A stretch of DNA of 15,772 nucleotides from Zancudomyces culisetae (lineage: Eukaryota > Kickxellomycota > Harpellomycetes > Harpellales > Legeriomycetaceae), in the NCBI GenBank assembly GCA_001969505.1, contig LSSK01000933.1:1-15772 (forward strand), in the 5' to 3' direction. The notes under the pieces were generated by a model. The model had not been told where the DNA came from and searched no databases. It saw nothing but the letters and a program-made list of their open reading frames with translations. A program made the translations under genes and the position numbers. Shown here piece by piece: positions 8,459-15,772 of this stretch; positions within the stretch are counted from its first letter, which is position 1, and every line of letters begins with the position of its first letter.

Positions 8459-9041
8459 TTTCTATATGTGTTCCTGTATTCCTGTTATTTATCCCTGCCT
8501 ATATCCAAGTTGGCTATGTTTATATTTTTAATGTGTGTTATTGTAAATATTCAATTTTAAGACAAAAATTAAATTCAGCTTATTTCACTAAATTTCAATT
8601 TCAATTTCGTTTTTTTTTTGTATTCGTAAGCAGAAAGCAAAAAATTAAATCAAATTTTATAAAACCACTCACTCCCACAAAATCCTGGGCAAAAAATACA
8701 ATCCAGACAATTTTCTTGGTTCAAGTGTTCAAACCAAGATTTACGGAAGAGAAGGGAGAGGTGGAATGAACCTACTTACTAAAGGTTTACAGCTGGAGTA
8801 TAATTATGCATGTATATTCAAAAGAGTCGAGGAAACAACTTTGCCATTTTATACAATCCCAGTTTATAAAAGCAAAAGCAAAAGCAAAAGCAAAAGCTAA
8901 AGCAAACAAAAAAAAATCAATTCTATGTAATATGGGGGCTACATCAAAATTTTGTATAAAAAAAAAGAGCAAGACGAGTATAGTTGTTGATATTTACAAA
9001 TGAGTACAAGAATTAGATAGAGGGAACAAAAAACATGTCAA
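8459..9041. other. PSMA3 upstream region and EF-hand gene 3' region
   Basis: No gene seen. The part next to 8458 should be the PSMA3 promoter and leader. It holds a 7-base inverted repeat (CTTGGTT 8715-8721, AACCAAG 8732-8738), an AAAAGC microsatellite at 8868-8897 and several A or T runs. ORFs reading through the microsatellite on either strand are repeat artefacts. Confidence 0.5.
8868..8897. repeat. Microsatellite (AAAAGC)5
   Basis: Five exact AAAAGC units, followed by a degenerate TAAAGC unit to 8903. It lies about 145 bases beyond the EF-hand gene stop and is non-coding. Confidence 0.9.
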
Positions 9042-9509
9042 TTATTTTGATTGATCTACAAGTTCCAATTTCTCGTTATAACCATGGGTTTTCAAATCCT
9101 TCCAGGTTTCGTCACAATCACCAGCCATGGTTTGTAATGCATATAGTTCTATAAACCCTGCCAAAGTTAGATTTCCGCTGTCATCGGTATCCAGATTTAG
9201 TTTAATTTCGTTGATTTCCTCGTCTGTAAAAGACGTGCCGTTGGTAAAAATTGCGAAATTATCAAGTTCTACAGGATTCAGTGCCTTGTCGCCATCTTTA
9301 TCGTACCGAGAAAAGATTTCGGTTAGTGCTAGCATTAGCTTTTCGGAGATATCGGATCCATCAGCAGCAAACAAAATATCAGTGCTTGTTTCGGTTGGGG
9401 ACTGGGAAGAATCTGTTTTTTCGTGAGAGGCTGTAGTGTTTTCTTTGGTATCGCTGGAGTCTACTTCTTTGGAAGCAACCTTTTCCTTGTTATTATCGTT
9501 CTTTGACAT
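9042..9509 (-). CDS. Small EF-hand protein with Miro-like EF-hand module, 155 aa
   Basis: A single-exon ORF from ATG 9509. Residues 1-50 are polar and Ser/Thr/Glu-rich, probably disordered. Residues 58-81 form a canonical EF-hand with loop DKDGDKALNPVE (70-81), keeping D1, D3, D5, N9 and E12, so it should bind calcium. A second loop-like stretch, DTDDSGNLTLAG (107-118), starts correctly but has Gly instead of Glu at position 12, so its calcium binding is doubtful. The segment GNLTLAGFIELYALQ then ETWKDLKTHGYNEKLEL (112-150) resembles the sequence following the first EF-hand of the mitochondrial Miro GTPases (LTL.GF..L, ETTW..LR..GY...L.L). No GTPase domain, membrane anchor or signal peptide is present. 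Role unknown; a calcium sensor or EF-hand adaptor is an inference from the domains. Confidence 0.85.
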   Translation of the reverse strand: MSKNDNNKEKVASKEVDSSDTKENTTASHEKTDSSQSPTETSTDILFAADGSDISEKLMLALTEIFSRYDKDGDKALNPVELDNFAIFTNGTSFTDEEINEIKLNLDTDDSGNLTLAGFIELYALQTMAGDCDETWKDLKTHGYNEKLELVDQSK

Positions 9510-9704
9510 TTTGTTTGTGTTTTTATTTAATTTTATTTAATTGAATTATTATTCTAACTCTCAATAGAGTATTTTGTTGAAATAAAATAAAAAAATTTTA
9601 AATTGGTTGAATATTATGGTGTATTTACCACAGAAAAATAATCGTGCAATAAAATCACCAAACTCGTACTTGAAAAATTCTAATACAACAAAATTTAATT
9701 GATT

Positions 9705-9775
9705 ATAAAAAGAGAAAGAGAGGAAAAAAGCGGTGGGTGAAGGGGAGAGGACGAGAGGAGAGAAAAGAATGAACA
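9705..9775 (+). repeat. Purine-rich tract of about 70 bases
   Basis: From about 9705 to 9775 the plus strand is almost all A and G, interrupted by only a few pyrimidines. Such polypurine/polypyrimidine tracts can exclude nucleosomes or form unusual DNA structure. Here it sits about 200 bases upstream of the EF-hand gene start. Confidence 0.6.
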
Positions 9776-10071
9776 AGAATAAACCATTCATAGTATGACC
9801 CCAATACTCTGATGGTACAACATTGTAATTGAACTCAATAAAAGCAATATATAGTAACTTTTGTTTTTGTTTTTGCTTTTATTTCATGATATTGATTGAT
9901 ATTTTGATAAAATGAAGAATATCAAAGGTTACCAAAAGATGCTTTTATTATTATACATCTAGTGCTTTGTATTTGATCTATAATAACCTGTAAATATTTG
10001 TTTATTTTTTTTCCTTGATTATTTTAGCCATTTCTGAATAGATTGTTTTATTCAAGTTGTAGGGAGATGTA

Positions 10072-10107
10072 GAAGGTATTGAAGGTATGGAAGGTGTAGA
10101 AGATGAG
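10072..10107 (+). repeat. Tandem 9-base repeat, GAAGGTATT-like, four degenerate units
   Basis: Units GAAGGTATT, GAAGGTATG, GAAGGTGTA and GAAGATGAG follow each other directly. The plus-strand frame stays open to TAA at 10135-10137 and would encode an acidic repeat. Immediately upstream is GTTGTAG, a possible acceptor, so a short terminal exon is conceivable but no upstream exon could be joined. Confidence 0.6.
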
Positions 10108-10164
10108 TTAATGCTCTCCTATTACCAAAAGTATTAAAATATAAATAAATAACCCACACATTCA

Positions 10165-10171
10165 TATATAA
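10165..10171 (+). promoter_or_regulatory. TATA-like TATATAA before the ankyrin gene
   Basis: It lies 109 bases upstream of the start codon at 10280, a plausible distance for a TATA element with a leader of about 80 bases. Many similar AT words occur nearby. Confidence 0.25.
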
Positions 10172-10279
10172 CCAGAAATTTGGAAAAAGTAATAGCAATA
10201 AGGAAAAGTGTAATAAAACTCTTCTAACAATATCCTCAATTTAAAAACAAATACACAACCCAGAAATTTGATTGGAACC

Positions 10280-11818
10280 ATGTCTATGCCATCCGTTCTA
10301 GTTGATAATCTCGACGTATTCTCATTGGAAAAAGATAAGTACCATATCCTTGAAGAAAAGTCCACAGCATTTGAACATATTGCTTCGAGAATTGTATCAA
10401 TAACTCAAGGCTGGCTTTATTTTGATCATCTTTCAACAACTACAAAATATGATGGTCTGGGTATGGGTATGGGTATAGGTATAGGTATGAAAAATGATAT
10501 CATTGTAGGTAAAGAAAGGATGATACGAATATCGGCAAAAATGGATAGTTTGAATGTCGAGTATGATTCAGCATGGCCAATAAAGCATAGTTTGGATAGG
10601 GAATTGATCAACAACATTCATGGGAGATATATAACGATCAGAAGATATAGTCTGGTCACACTTTATCCATGTAAAGAATGGTACATAAAAAACAGTTTGT
10701 TTATAGTAAAGGGTGAAAGATATTTGAACATGCCTTGGCTGAACCTTGGTAATGGTTCAGCTTTGGTTTTGGTTCCGAATAGTGAGAATGACAGCTCCTT
10801 GGTAACAAGAGGAGTAAAAGCATCAGCATTGAAAAATTCAAATCATAATGATAGTAATGATAGTAATGATAGCAGTGAAAACAATATGACTAGCCTTCCA
10901 ATACCAATGAAAAAGTTTAAAGTAGGAAAAAATTTTACAATGGGCGGTTTTGGTAGGTATGGGCCTAGGTATAAAGCCGGGTATTTTACGAGCAACAAAA
11001 GAATAAAAAAAGATAGTTGGGAACCAAAGTATATAAAAACAAGAAGTGTGTTGAAAATCGAGAATAGTACAAAATTTGGAAATGTGCCTTTTCGTTGTAC
11101 TTTGGGAGAAACATTGAACAATAATGGTAATACCACAGAATATCTTGTTAGTATTCATCCCGATGGGTGTTGTGAGTGGAGTGGTAAGGATTTGGTAGAC
11201 AGGTTAAGAACTGCAATTAGAAGGGATAATACCAAAATGGTCAGATTCTTGTTACAGAATCATCCCCAGCTGGATAGTCAATCGTGTTTTCTGGACGATA
11301 TAATAAACGTCAACAATATTGAACTGTTACAACTGTTGCTGGATCGATATCCCCAACTTGTTAATGCAAATTATTTGATTCTTCGTGCCGTACAAGCAAA
11401 TAACCTCACAGCAACTAGATTATTGCTGTCACAAAAGACTATTTTTATAAGCGATTGTAAATATGGACTTGTATATTTAGCTTGTTACAACAATAATTTG
11501 GAGATGCTGAGGATATTACTATCAAGTGGTGCAAAATTAAAAGGAGGTAAATACAGTGGAATAGCCCAGAGTTGTAGTCACAACAATTTGGAAATGACAT
11601 GGTTGTTACTTAAATATTCGCCAAGCTTGGTACTGAATAGCGATTGTGGAATCAGGGAGGCATATAACCATGAAAACATACAAATGATTAAATTGTTAAT
11701 TCGGCATGGAGCTAACATTGGTTTATATACTGGGCTATTGTTGACACTGGCTTATGAACTAGATGACATTGAATTGATATACATTTGCCATAAACATTAT
11801 TGCACTTTTGTAAAATAA
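10280..11818 (+). CDS. Ankyrin-repeat protein with unrecognised N-terminal half, 512 aa
   Basis: A single-exon ORF. I place the start at ATG 10280 (ACCATGTC context). Residues 1-300 match no family I know; they include a Gly-Met/Gly-Ile repeat (61-70) and a Asn-Asp-Ser repeat (190-199). Residues 304-502 form about six degenerate ankyrin repeats, each 30-33 long, with the helix pattern seen in TAIRRDNTKMVRFLLQ, CYNNNLEMLRILLSSGA, CSHNNLEMTWLLLK and NHENIQMIKLLIRHGAN. Ankyrin repeats bind other proteins; the partner is unknown. The repeats resemble the 'N-N-L-E-M-..-L-L' style of expanded ankyrin families in amoebae, giant viruses and some fungi. It has no transmembrane segment, signal peptide or visible F-box. 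The stop codon overlaps an AATAAA poly(A) signal-like word. Whether it belongs to a multigene family cannot be told here. Confidence 0.85.
   Translation: MSMPSVLVDNLDVFSLEKDKYHILEEKSTAFEHIASRIVSITQGWLYFDHLSTTTKYDGLGMGMGIGIGMKNDIIVGKERMIRISAKMDSLNVEYDSAWPIKHSLDRELINNIHGRYITIRRYSLVTLYPCKEWYIKNSLFIVKGERYLNMPWLNLGNGSALVLVPNSENDSSLVTRGVKASALKNSNHNDSNDSNDSSENNMTSLPIPMKKFKVGKNFTMGGFGRYGPRYKAGYFTSNKRIKKDSWEPKYIKTRSVLKIENSTKFGNVPFRCTLGETLNNNGNTTEYLVSIHPDGCCEWSGKDLVDRLRTAIRRDNTKMVRFLLQNHPQLDSQSCFLDDIINVNNIELLQLLLDRYPQLVNANYLILRAVQANNLTATRLLLSQKTIFISDCKYGLVYLACYNNNLEMLRILLSSGAKLKGGKYSGIAQSCSHNNLEMTWLLLKYSPSLVLNSDCGIREAYNHENIQMIKLLIRHGANIGLYTGLLLTLAYELDDIELIYICHKHYCTFVK
10460..10489 (+). repeat. In-frame hexamer repeat (GGTATR)5
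   Basis: Five GGTATG/GGTATA units in phase with the ankyrin gene, encoding five Gly-Met or Gly-Ile pairs. Hexamer length preserves the reading frame. Confidence 0.9.
10847..10873 (+). repeat. In-frame 9-base repeat (AATGATAGY)3
   Basis: Three units in phase with the ankyrin gene encode Asn-Asp-Ser repeats in a presumably disordered linker between the N-terminal half and the ankyrin repeats. Confidence 0.9.
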
Positions 11819-12025
11819 AACTAGATTAGTAAATGGTCAATTACTAAAATTAAAGTTATTTTATGGGAGGTTTGATTTCAATATGGCTTTATTTTCCAAC
11901 TTGTTCATTAAAAAAAACTATTTATTTTCATTCTCATTTTCATAATTATTTTCGTTTCCGTTTTCGTATTTTAATTTTGTTCTTCGTAGGTGATATACAC
12001 ATAATAAAATAAAACAAGAATATAA

Positions 12026-12514
12026 ATGAAAATGCAGGAATTCGAAACCGAGAACCTAAACCTAAACCCAAACGAAAACAATAAGGAAAATGGAAATGGA
12101 AATAATGAAAACGAAAATAACGAAAACGAACCCCAAGATTTCAACAAAGAACGGTTCCTCGTAGAACTAGAATTCGTCCAATGCCTTGCAAATCCTTGGT
12201 ATATCAACTATCTCGCACAACAAGCATACTTTGACCAACCCGAATTCCGCAATTACTGTGCATACCTTCTTTCGTACTGGTCAAAACCTGAATACTCTAA
12301 ATACATCATCTATCCAAATTGTCTGGCGTTTCTTGACCTCCTATGTAAAACTGACTCGTTTGCTGATGCTATGAAGTTGCGTGATGAAGCTACTCGGGTT
12401 CATGAAATCCAGTATTATCATTGGGCTAACCAGCATCTTGGTACTGACAAAAGCAATAAACTCAAAGATGGTGATGACGAAGAAAATAAAGAAAAAGAAA
12501 AAGAAAAATCTTGA
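12026..12514 (+). CDS. MED31: Mediator complex subunit 31 (Med31/Soh1), 162 aa
   Basis: Med31 belongs to the middle module of Mediator, where it pairs with Med7 and helps transmit activator signals to RNA polymerase II. The conserved domain spans residues 42-137 and contains the near-invariant RFLVELEFVQCLANPWYINY (43-62), then LAQQAYFDQPEFRNY, YWSKPEYSKYIIYPNCL (84-100) and a final HWANQH. Flanks are unusual: residues 5-37 are an Asn/Glu/Lys low-complexity tail and the C-terminus is a charged Glu-Lys tail (151-161), both from simple hexamer-like DNA. Human MED31 is about 131 residues, so the extra length is in these tails. ATG 12026 is taken as start; ATG 12032 in frame would remove two residues. 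No intron. It follows the ankyrin gene by 207 AT-rich bases and converges on SEC24. Confidence 0.95.
   Translation: MKMQEFETENLNLNPNENNKENGNGNNENENNENEPQDFNKERFLVELEFVQCLANPWYINYLAQQAYFDQPEFRNYCAYLLSYWSKPEYSKYIIYPNCLAFLDLLCKTDSFADAMKLRDEATRVHEIQYYHWANQHLGTDKSNKLKDGDDEENKEKEKEKS
12074..12131 (+). repeat. Low-complexity AAYGAAAAC-type repeat in MED31
   Basis: GAAAAC, GGAAATGGAAAT and GAAAACGAAAAT units encode the Asn/Glu-rich N-terminal tail. Imperfect, period mainly six. Confidence 0.7.
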
Positions 12515-12654
12515 AGGAATAGCCTTCCTTTTATCTTTTTTAATACAATTATAGCATAAACTGTATATTTATTAATGATGTATGTTTTTTTTTATAAAAA
12601 AAAAATATAATGTAAGAAATATAATGAAAAGTGATTATAAGAGAGTAAAAAAAA
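12515..12654. other. Convergent gap between MED31 and SEC24
   Basis: 140 AT-rich bases with long T and A runs (12585-12606), serving both 3' ends. No other feature seen. Confidence 0.5.
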
Positions 12655-15600
12655 TCAGTATTTCCGATCAACAGCCTTCATTCGCATATCGGTTTGAATA
12701 TTTCTGTGAATATGACATAAATAATCAACATAAGACATGGCATCATTTGACCTATCTTCAACCAAAGTGGCGGCAAACGAAGCTTCGGATTGGTCCAAGT
12801 TTTGGCGTATAATTTGGAATTTAGGAATGGTGAGATTGTTGGAGTAGCTGAATGCAGCCTCGATATCAGCAACAGAGGGCAAAATGTACTTGTTGTTAAC
12901 CAAGGCAAAGGCGACTTGCCAGGCATATACAGATTGGGGAGAGGTGTTGGTGAAAAGAAGAGAAGAAGTGGAGGTAGGGTCGATTTGGTCAATAGAAGGG
13001 GTGCCAAATAGAGCAGAAAGAACAGAAGAGTCAACATTTCGGCCTATCCAGCAAGTCAGAGAGGAGTGGTTGGACTGAGAAAAGTAGATGTTTGAAGAAT
13101 CAAGAAGAGAGTAGGAGGCACGAACTAGATAAGGCAAGGTAGTGGTGTTGGGGTGGGAATCGGGATCAGCATCAGCATCAGCATCAGCATTAGGATTAAG
13201 ATTAGGATTGGTATCGGAAGGCAGAATGGCAGAAGAGATACGAGGGTAGAGAAGCCTTGAAGAAGCCAAAACGCTGAGTTGGTTAAAGAGAAGCAAAGTG
13301 GAGACGCGAGTATCCAGCTGGATGTCAGGAGAAGAGCGCAAGGCATATGATTTGGTGAGAGCTAGGGCGTAGATAGGCAATAGCTTGTAGGCCTCAGGAA
13401 GAATGAGCTGGGAGGAGGAGGAATTGGCAGCACAGTGAGTGCGGTAAGCAGAAAGAATGTGGATGCAGCGGTCGGTGAGTTTGTCGCGAATGTTTCGAAG
13501 GGAGATAGACTTGGATTCGGCAGAGGCAATACGACAGAGTAGGTTAACGCTGCTGTCGATTTCGGCCTGTCTAAACATGTTGCCAACAAGAGTGGTGCAG
13601 GGAAGAGCAATGTTGTGGACACGGATTCGGCGCTGGCCATCAAATTTAGTGTAAAGAAGCGCAACTTGGAAGTAAACATCTTCTTTTTCGTCGAGTTTGG
13701 CATCGTGTTTAAAGGTAACGCCGATAGAGGTATCACAAGTAATCATAGCCAGCTCAACATCAACATGGTTGCGCATGTACAGATTGCCATAGTGGTCTTC
13801 AATACGTAGACCATCGGAACAACGAATTCGCAGCACACCGTTAAACCCAAACATCCGCAAAGCATCGTTTCGGAGGTCTTCAGCAAATCTGATACCATCG
13901 CGGCCACTCTGGAAGGAAGGATAGGTATACAACTCTCCAGATGTTAAAGTACTGAGCTGTGAAATCGTTGCTACGTCGGTATACGCATTTGGGAACAGAT
14001 ACAAGTTGACTCCGATTCCCTGTTCAACATACTTGATAGCAGTGTCAGTATAGAATGAATCCTGTGGAACATATAATGTCTTCTCCTTGTCTGTATTATG
14101 CAGCTTGGCATCGTCGCGGTTCTTCAACGATCCTGGTCCCAGTGTTGGCAGCGCTGTTTGGAACATAAACAACTTGCCACCTCTTCCCTTCAACGCCTCA
14201 AGCACAACTTGTGTCACTGCTCCCATCGCTGGCTCGGCTGTTCGGTTCTGCGAAAACATGCTTGGCAGGTTCTCCAGCAACGGCTCAATCACATGTCGTG
14301 ACTCAATTGGGTCGACCAAAAAGCCTTCGCTGATTGGCACAAATGCATCGTTCAGGTCTGGCACCACCATCATCTGCGCCTGGTCAAGTGATGGGTGGAG
14401 ACTATAAAAATGGACACTACGATCGTACGTCAACAGCCCAATGCGAACGCCTGGAAGCAATCCTAGCCCACTGTACAGGATTTCTTTGATTGTCTTGGCA
14501 CAGACCGCAAGCATTCCACTCTGAACTGCATTCCATGTCACATCAATCGCAAACACAAACGCTGCCTCTCCCTTTTGCTTCGACATAAACTCCTTGGTCG
14601 CTACAAATTCAATAGACCCATTGCGCAGCTCTGGTCGCATCTCCCAATCCATTCGTCTACCTGTCATGTCCAGGTTATAAAAGTAATCCATTGGTACATC
14701 GTTTTCATGTTTACACAAGTTACAGATAAACTTTTTGCCTCCATCAATAAACTTCATATATCCATTGATATACGCCTTGCACCTCAAGCATCTTACCGGT
14801 CCTTCCTCTCCAAAATCAATTACCTGGACTGGTGTTTCCCTATCCGTCACATCTGCAAGTGGTTGAACAATCGCTCCCAGTGGCAGCTGACATCCCTTTA
14901 ACAAGTCATCTGTGTTTGGAAGTGTATACATCGTCATCCTCATAAATTTTGGGTTGGCGTTTCCCTCGTCAATACATGCCACATCTGTGTTGACCATTGG
15001 CACTCCTGTTCTCTGTGACGTATAGTATGTTTGGTCTGGATACAACTCCTGGTTTTGCGCATGCACCACCACTGGTGATGGCATTTGATTTGGATCTATT
15101 CTTCGCTTTTGCTGCTCCGCTCCTACAGCTCGCTCTGGTGGTGACATTTGCTCTGCTCGAGGTCCTCCCACAAATGGTGAGCTTGGCTTTGGTGCCTGTC
15201 CAGCGGGTGTAAACATCTGGCTTCCCACTGTCGGTGACATATGTGCTCCATAGTTTGGCGATGTTGCTGTCTCACCCGTTGCATATACTCGCCGTGCCTT
15301 CGCCTTTTGGTGACCATGTCCTGCTTGTTGCTGTAGTCCCAATGCTCCCATCTGTTGTACCATCGAGTTCATTCCTCCATCTTCATATGATTGGGTTTGT
15401 CCTTGATATTGCTGCTGTGACTGTGGCTGTGGCTGTTGGTACTGCTGCTGTTGTTGGTATTGGTATTGCTGCTGTGGTTGCTGTGGTTGTTGTGGTTGTT
15501 GTAGTTGTTGTGGTTGTTGTATTGAGGATGACGAGATTTGCTGTGATGCCATTGGTGGTATTCTCATGCTTGGATTCATTGCTCCTGCTACTGCACGTGT

Positions 15601-15772
15601 GGCCATCCCTGGCATTGGAGGTTGTTGTCCCGCATGGATTGGCCCTGCTCCAGGATATTGTACCACTGGTGGTCGTCCTTGTACCATAGCTGGTGGTCCT
15701 CCTACTGGTGGTTGTAGTTGTGGCTGGGGTACTGGGGCTGCCGTCTGTTGTGTTCCCCTTTGTGGGATTCCT
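12655..15772 (-). CDS. SEC24: COPII coat cargo adaptor Sec24, 5' end beyond the window
   Basis: Sec24 pairs with Sec23 in the inner COPII coat and selects cargo at ER exit sites. The frame is open from the right edge to TGA at 12655-12657; 1010 residues follow the first ATG in the window (15687), but 28 codons rich in Pro, Gln and Gly continue upstream in frame, so the true start is outside. Counting from 15687: a Gln-rich disordered segment (49-100), a zinc finger C300-x2-C303...C322-x2-C325, the trunk (vWA-like) domain beginning AAFVFAIDVTWNAV (375-388), then beta-sandwich and helical domains (QRRIRVHNIALP), and a gelsolin-like domain near CWIGRNVDSSVLSALFGTPS, ending in TLVEDRSNDAMSYVDYL. 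An acidic Asp-Ala repeat interrupts the last third. No intron over 3.1 kb. Which Sec24 paralogue it is cannot be decided. Confidence 0.95.
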   Translation of the reverse strand, partial: GIPQRGTQQTAAPVPQPQLQPPVGGPPAMVQGRPPVVQYPGAGPIHAGQQPPMPGMATRAVAGAMNPSMRIPPMASQQISSSSIQQPQQLQQPQQPQQPQQQYQYQQQQQYQQPQPQSQQQYQGQTQSYEDGGMNSMVQQMGALGLQQQAGHGHQKAKARRVYATGETATSPNYGAHMSPTVGSQMFTPAGQAPKPSSPFVGGPRAEQMSPPERAVGAEQQKRRIDPNQMPSPVVVHAQNQELYPDQTYYTSQRTGVPMVNTDVACIDEGNANPKFMRMTMYTLPNTDDLLKGCQLPLGAIVQPLADVTDRETPVQVIDFGEEGPVRCLRCKAYINGYMKFIDGGKKFICNLCKHENDVPMDYFYNLDMTGRRMDWEMRPELRNGSIEFVATKEFMSKQKGEAAFVFAIDVTWNAVQSGMLAVCAKTIKEILYSGLGLLPGVRIGLLTYDRSVHFYSLHPSLDQAQMMVVPDLNDAFVPISEGFLVDPIESRHVIEPLLENLPSMFSQNRTAEPAMGAVTQVVLEALKGRGGKLFMFQTALPTLGPGSLKNRDDAKLHNTDKEKTLYVPQDSFYTDTAIKYVEQGIGVNLYLFPNAYTDVATISQLSTLTSGELYTYPSFQSGRDGIRFAEDLRNDALRMFGFNGVLRIRCSDGLRIEDHYGNLYMRNHVDVELAMITCDTSIGVTFKHDAKLDEKEDVYFQVALLYTKFDGQRRIRVHNIALPCTTLVGNMFRQAEIDSSVNLLCRIASAESKSISLRNIRDKLTDRCIHILSAYRTHCAANSSSSQLILPEAYKLLPIYALALTKSYALRSSPDIQLDTRVSTLLLFNQLSVLASSRLLYPRISSAILPSDTNPNLNPNADADADADPDSHPNTTTLPYLVRASYSLLDSSNIYFSQSNHSSLTCWIGRNVDSSVLSALFGTPSIDQIDPTSTSSLLFTNTSPQSVYAWQVAFALVNNKYILPSVADIEAAFSYSNNLTIPKFQIIRQNLDQSEASFAATLVEDRSNDAMSYVDYLCHIHRNIQTDMRMKAVDRKY
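13163..13209 (-). repeat. Tandem hexamer repeat in SEC24 (Asp-Ala and Asn-Pro/Leu)
   Basis: On the plus strand four to five ATCAGC units are followed by ATTAGG/ATTAAG units. Read on the minus strand they encode Asn-Leu/Asn-Pro and then (Asp-Ala)n, an insert between the helical and gelsolin-like domains of Sec24. Confidence 0.85.
15388..15543 (-). repeat. Gln-coding CAA/CAG repeat tract in SEC24
   Basis: About 52 codons dominated by Gln with interspersed Pro and Tyr (QQPQQ, QYQYQQQQQYQQP). The CAA/CAG mixture argues for a selected Gln-rich tract with slippage. Gln/Pro-rich N-termini are usual for Sec24. Confidence 0.9.

Larger units (their letters stand above)
9510..10279. other. Divergent intergenic region between EF-hand and ankyrin genes
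   Basis: It should hold two divergent promoters. Features seen: a tandem pair of TTTTATTTAA (9521-9540) in the EF-hand leader region, a long purine-rich tract (9705-9775), a 9-base-period repeat (10072-10107) that reads in frame as EGI-EGM-EGV-EDE, and a TATATAA sequence at 10165-10171. A 76-codon hydrophobic minus-strand ORF (9561-9791) is the antisense of the purine tract and not accepted. Confidence 0.5.

Noticed and set aside
8840-8848. AATGGCAAA on the minus strand, close to the yeast proteasome element GGTGGCAAA
   Set aside because: Two mismatches, almost 400 bases from the PSMA3 start, and the Rpn4 system is known mainly from Saccharomycotina. A closer match (AGTGGCAAA near 6326) lies at RRG7, not at a proteasome gene.
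8787-9003. ORFs on both strands through the AAAAGC repeat
   Set aside because: They consist largely of the microsatellite translation (Lys-Ala or Phe-Ala repeats) and are artefacts.
9561-9791. 76-codon hydrophobic minus-strand ORF
   Set aside because: It is the pyrimidine-rich complement of the purine tract; the apparent membrane segments follow from base composition.

Overview
This window looks like nuclear DNA of a fungus. It is AT-rich, and its protein-coding genes are spaced by a few hundred bases. Three of them are split by 18 short introns (65 to 222 bases) with GT...AG ends. A gene of the RRG7 family, known to me from fungi, supports this. The AT-richness, the many short introns and the divergent ankyrin protein would suit an early-diverging lineage such as the Kickxellomycotina, but that placement is a guess; no rRNA or other taxonomic marker is present.

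Layout from left to right. Positions 1-603 are non-coding apart from one doubtful 41-codon ORF. TTI2 (604-2811, +, ten exons) converges on a small TLDc-domain gene of the OXR1 family (3188-4281, -, five exons). Positions 4282-5451 are poorly resolved and hold two weak candidate small genes on the + strand. RRG7 (5452-6255, -), the proteasome alpha-3 subunit gene PRE10/PSMA3 (6940-8458, -, six exons) and a small EF-hand protein gene (9042-9509, -) follow in tandem. After a 770-base divergent gap come an ankyrin-repeat protein gene (10280-11818, +) and the Mediator subunit gene MED31 (12026-12514, +). MED31 converges on SEC24 (12655 to beyond 15772, -), which is cut by the right edge.

The recognisable genes are housekeeping genes from unrelated pathways: PIKK assembly (TTI2), V-ATPase or oxidative-stress function (TLDc), mitochondrial maintenance (RRG7), protein degradation (PSMA3), transcription (MED31) and ER export (SEC24). 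I see no operon-like or cluster logic joining them and no mobile element, CRISPR array, tRNA or rRNA.

The parts least explained by known families are three. The EF-hand protein resembles the first EF-hand module of the Miro GTPases without the GTPase domains. The ankyrin protein has a 300-residue N-terminal half that I do not recognise. The region 4282-5451 may hide very small spliced genes. I did not find convincing evidence for an undescribed multi-gene system.
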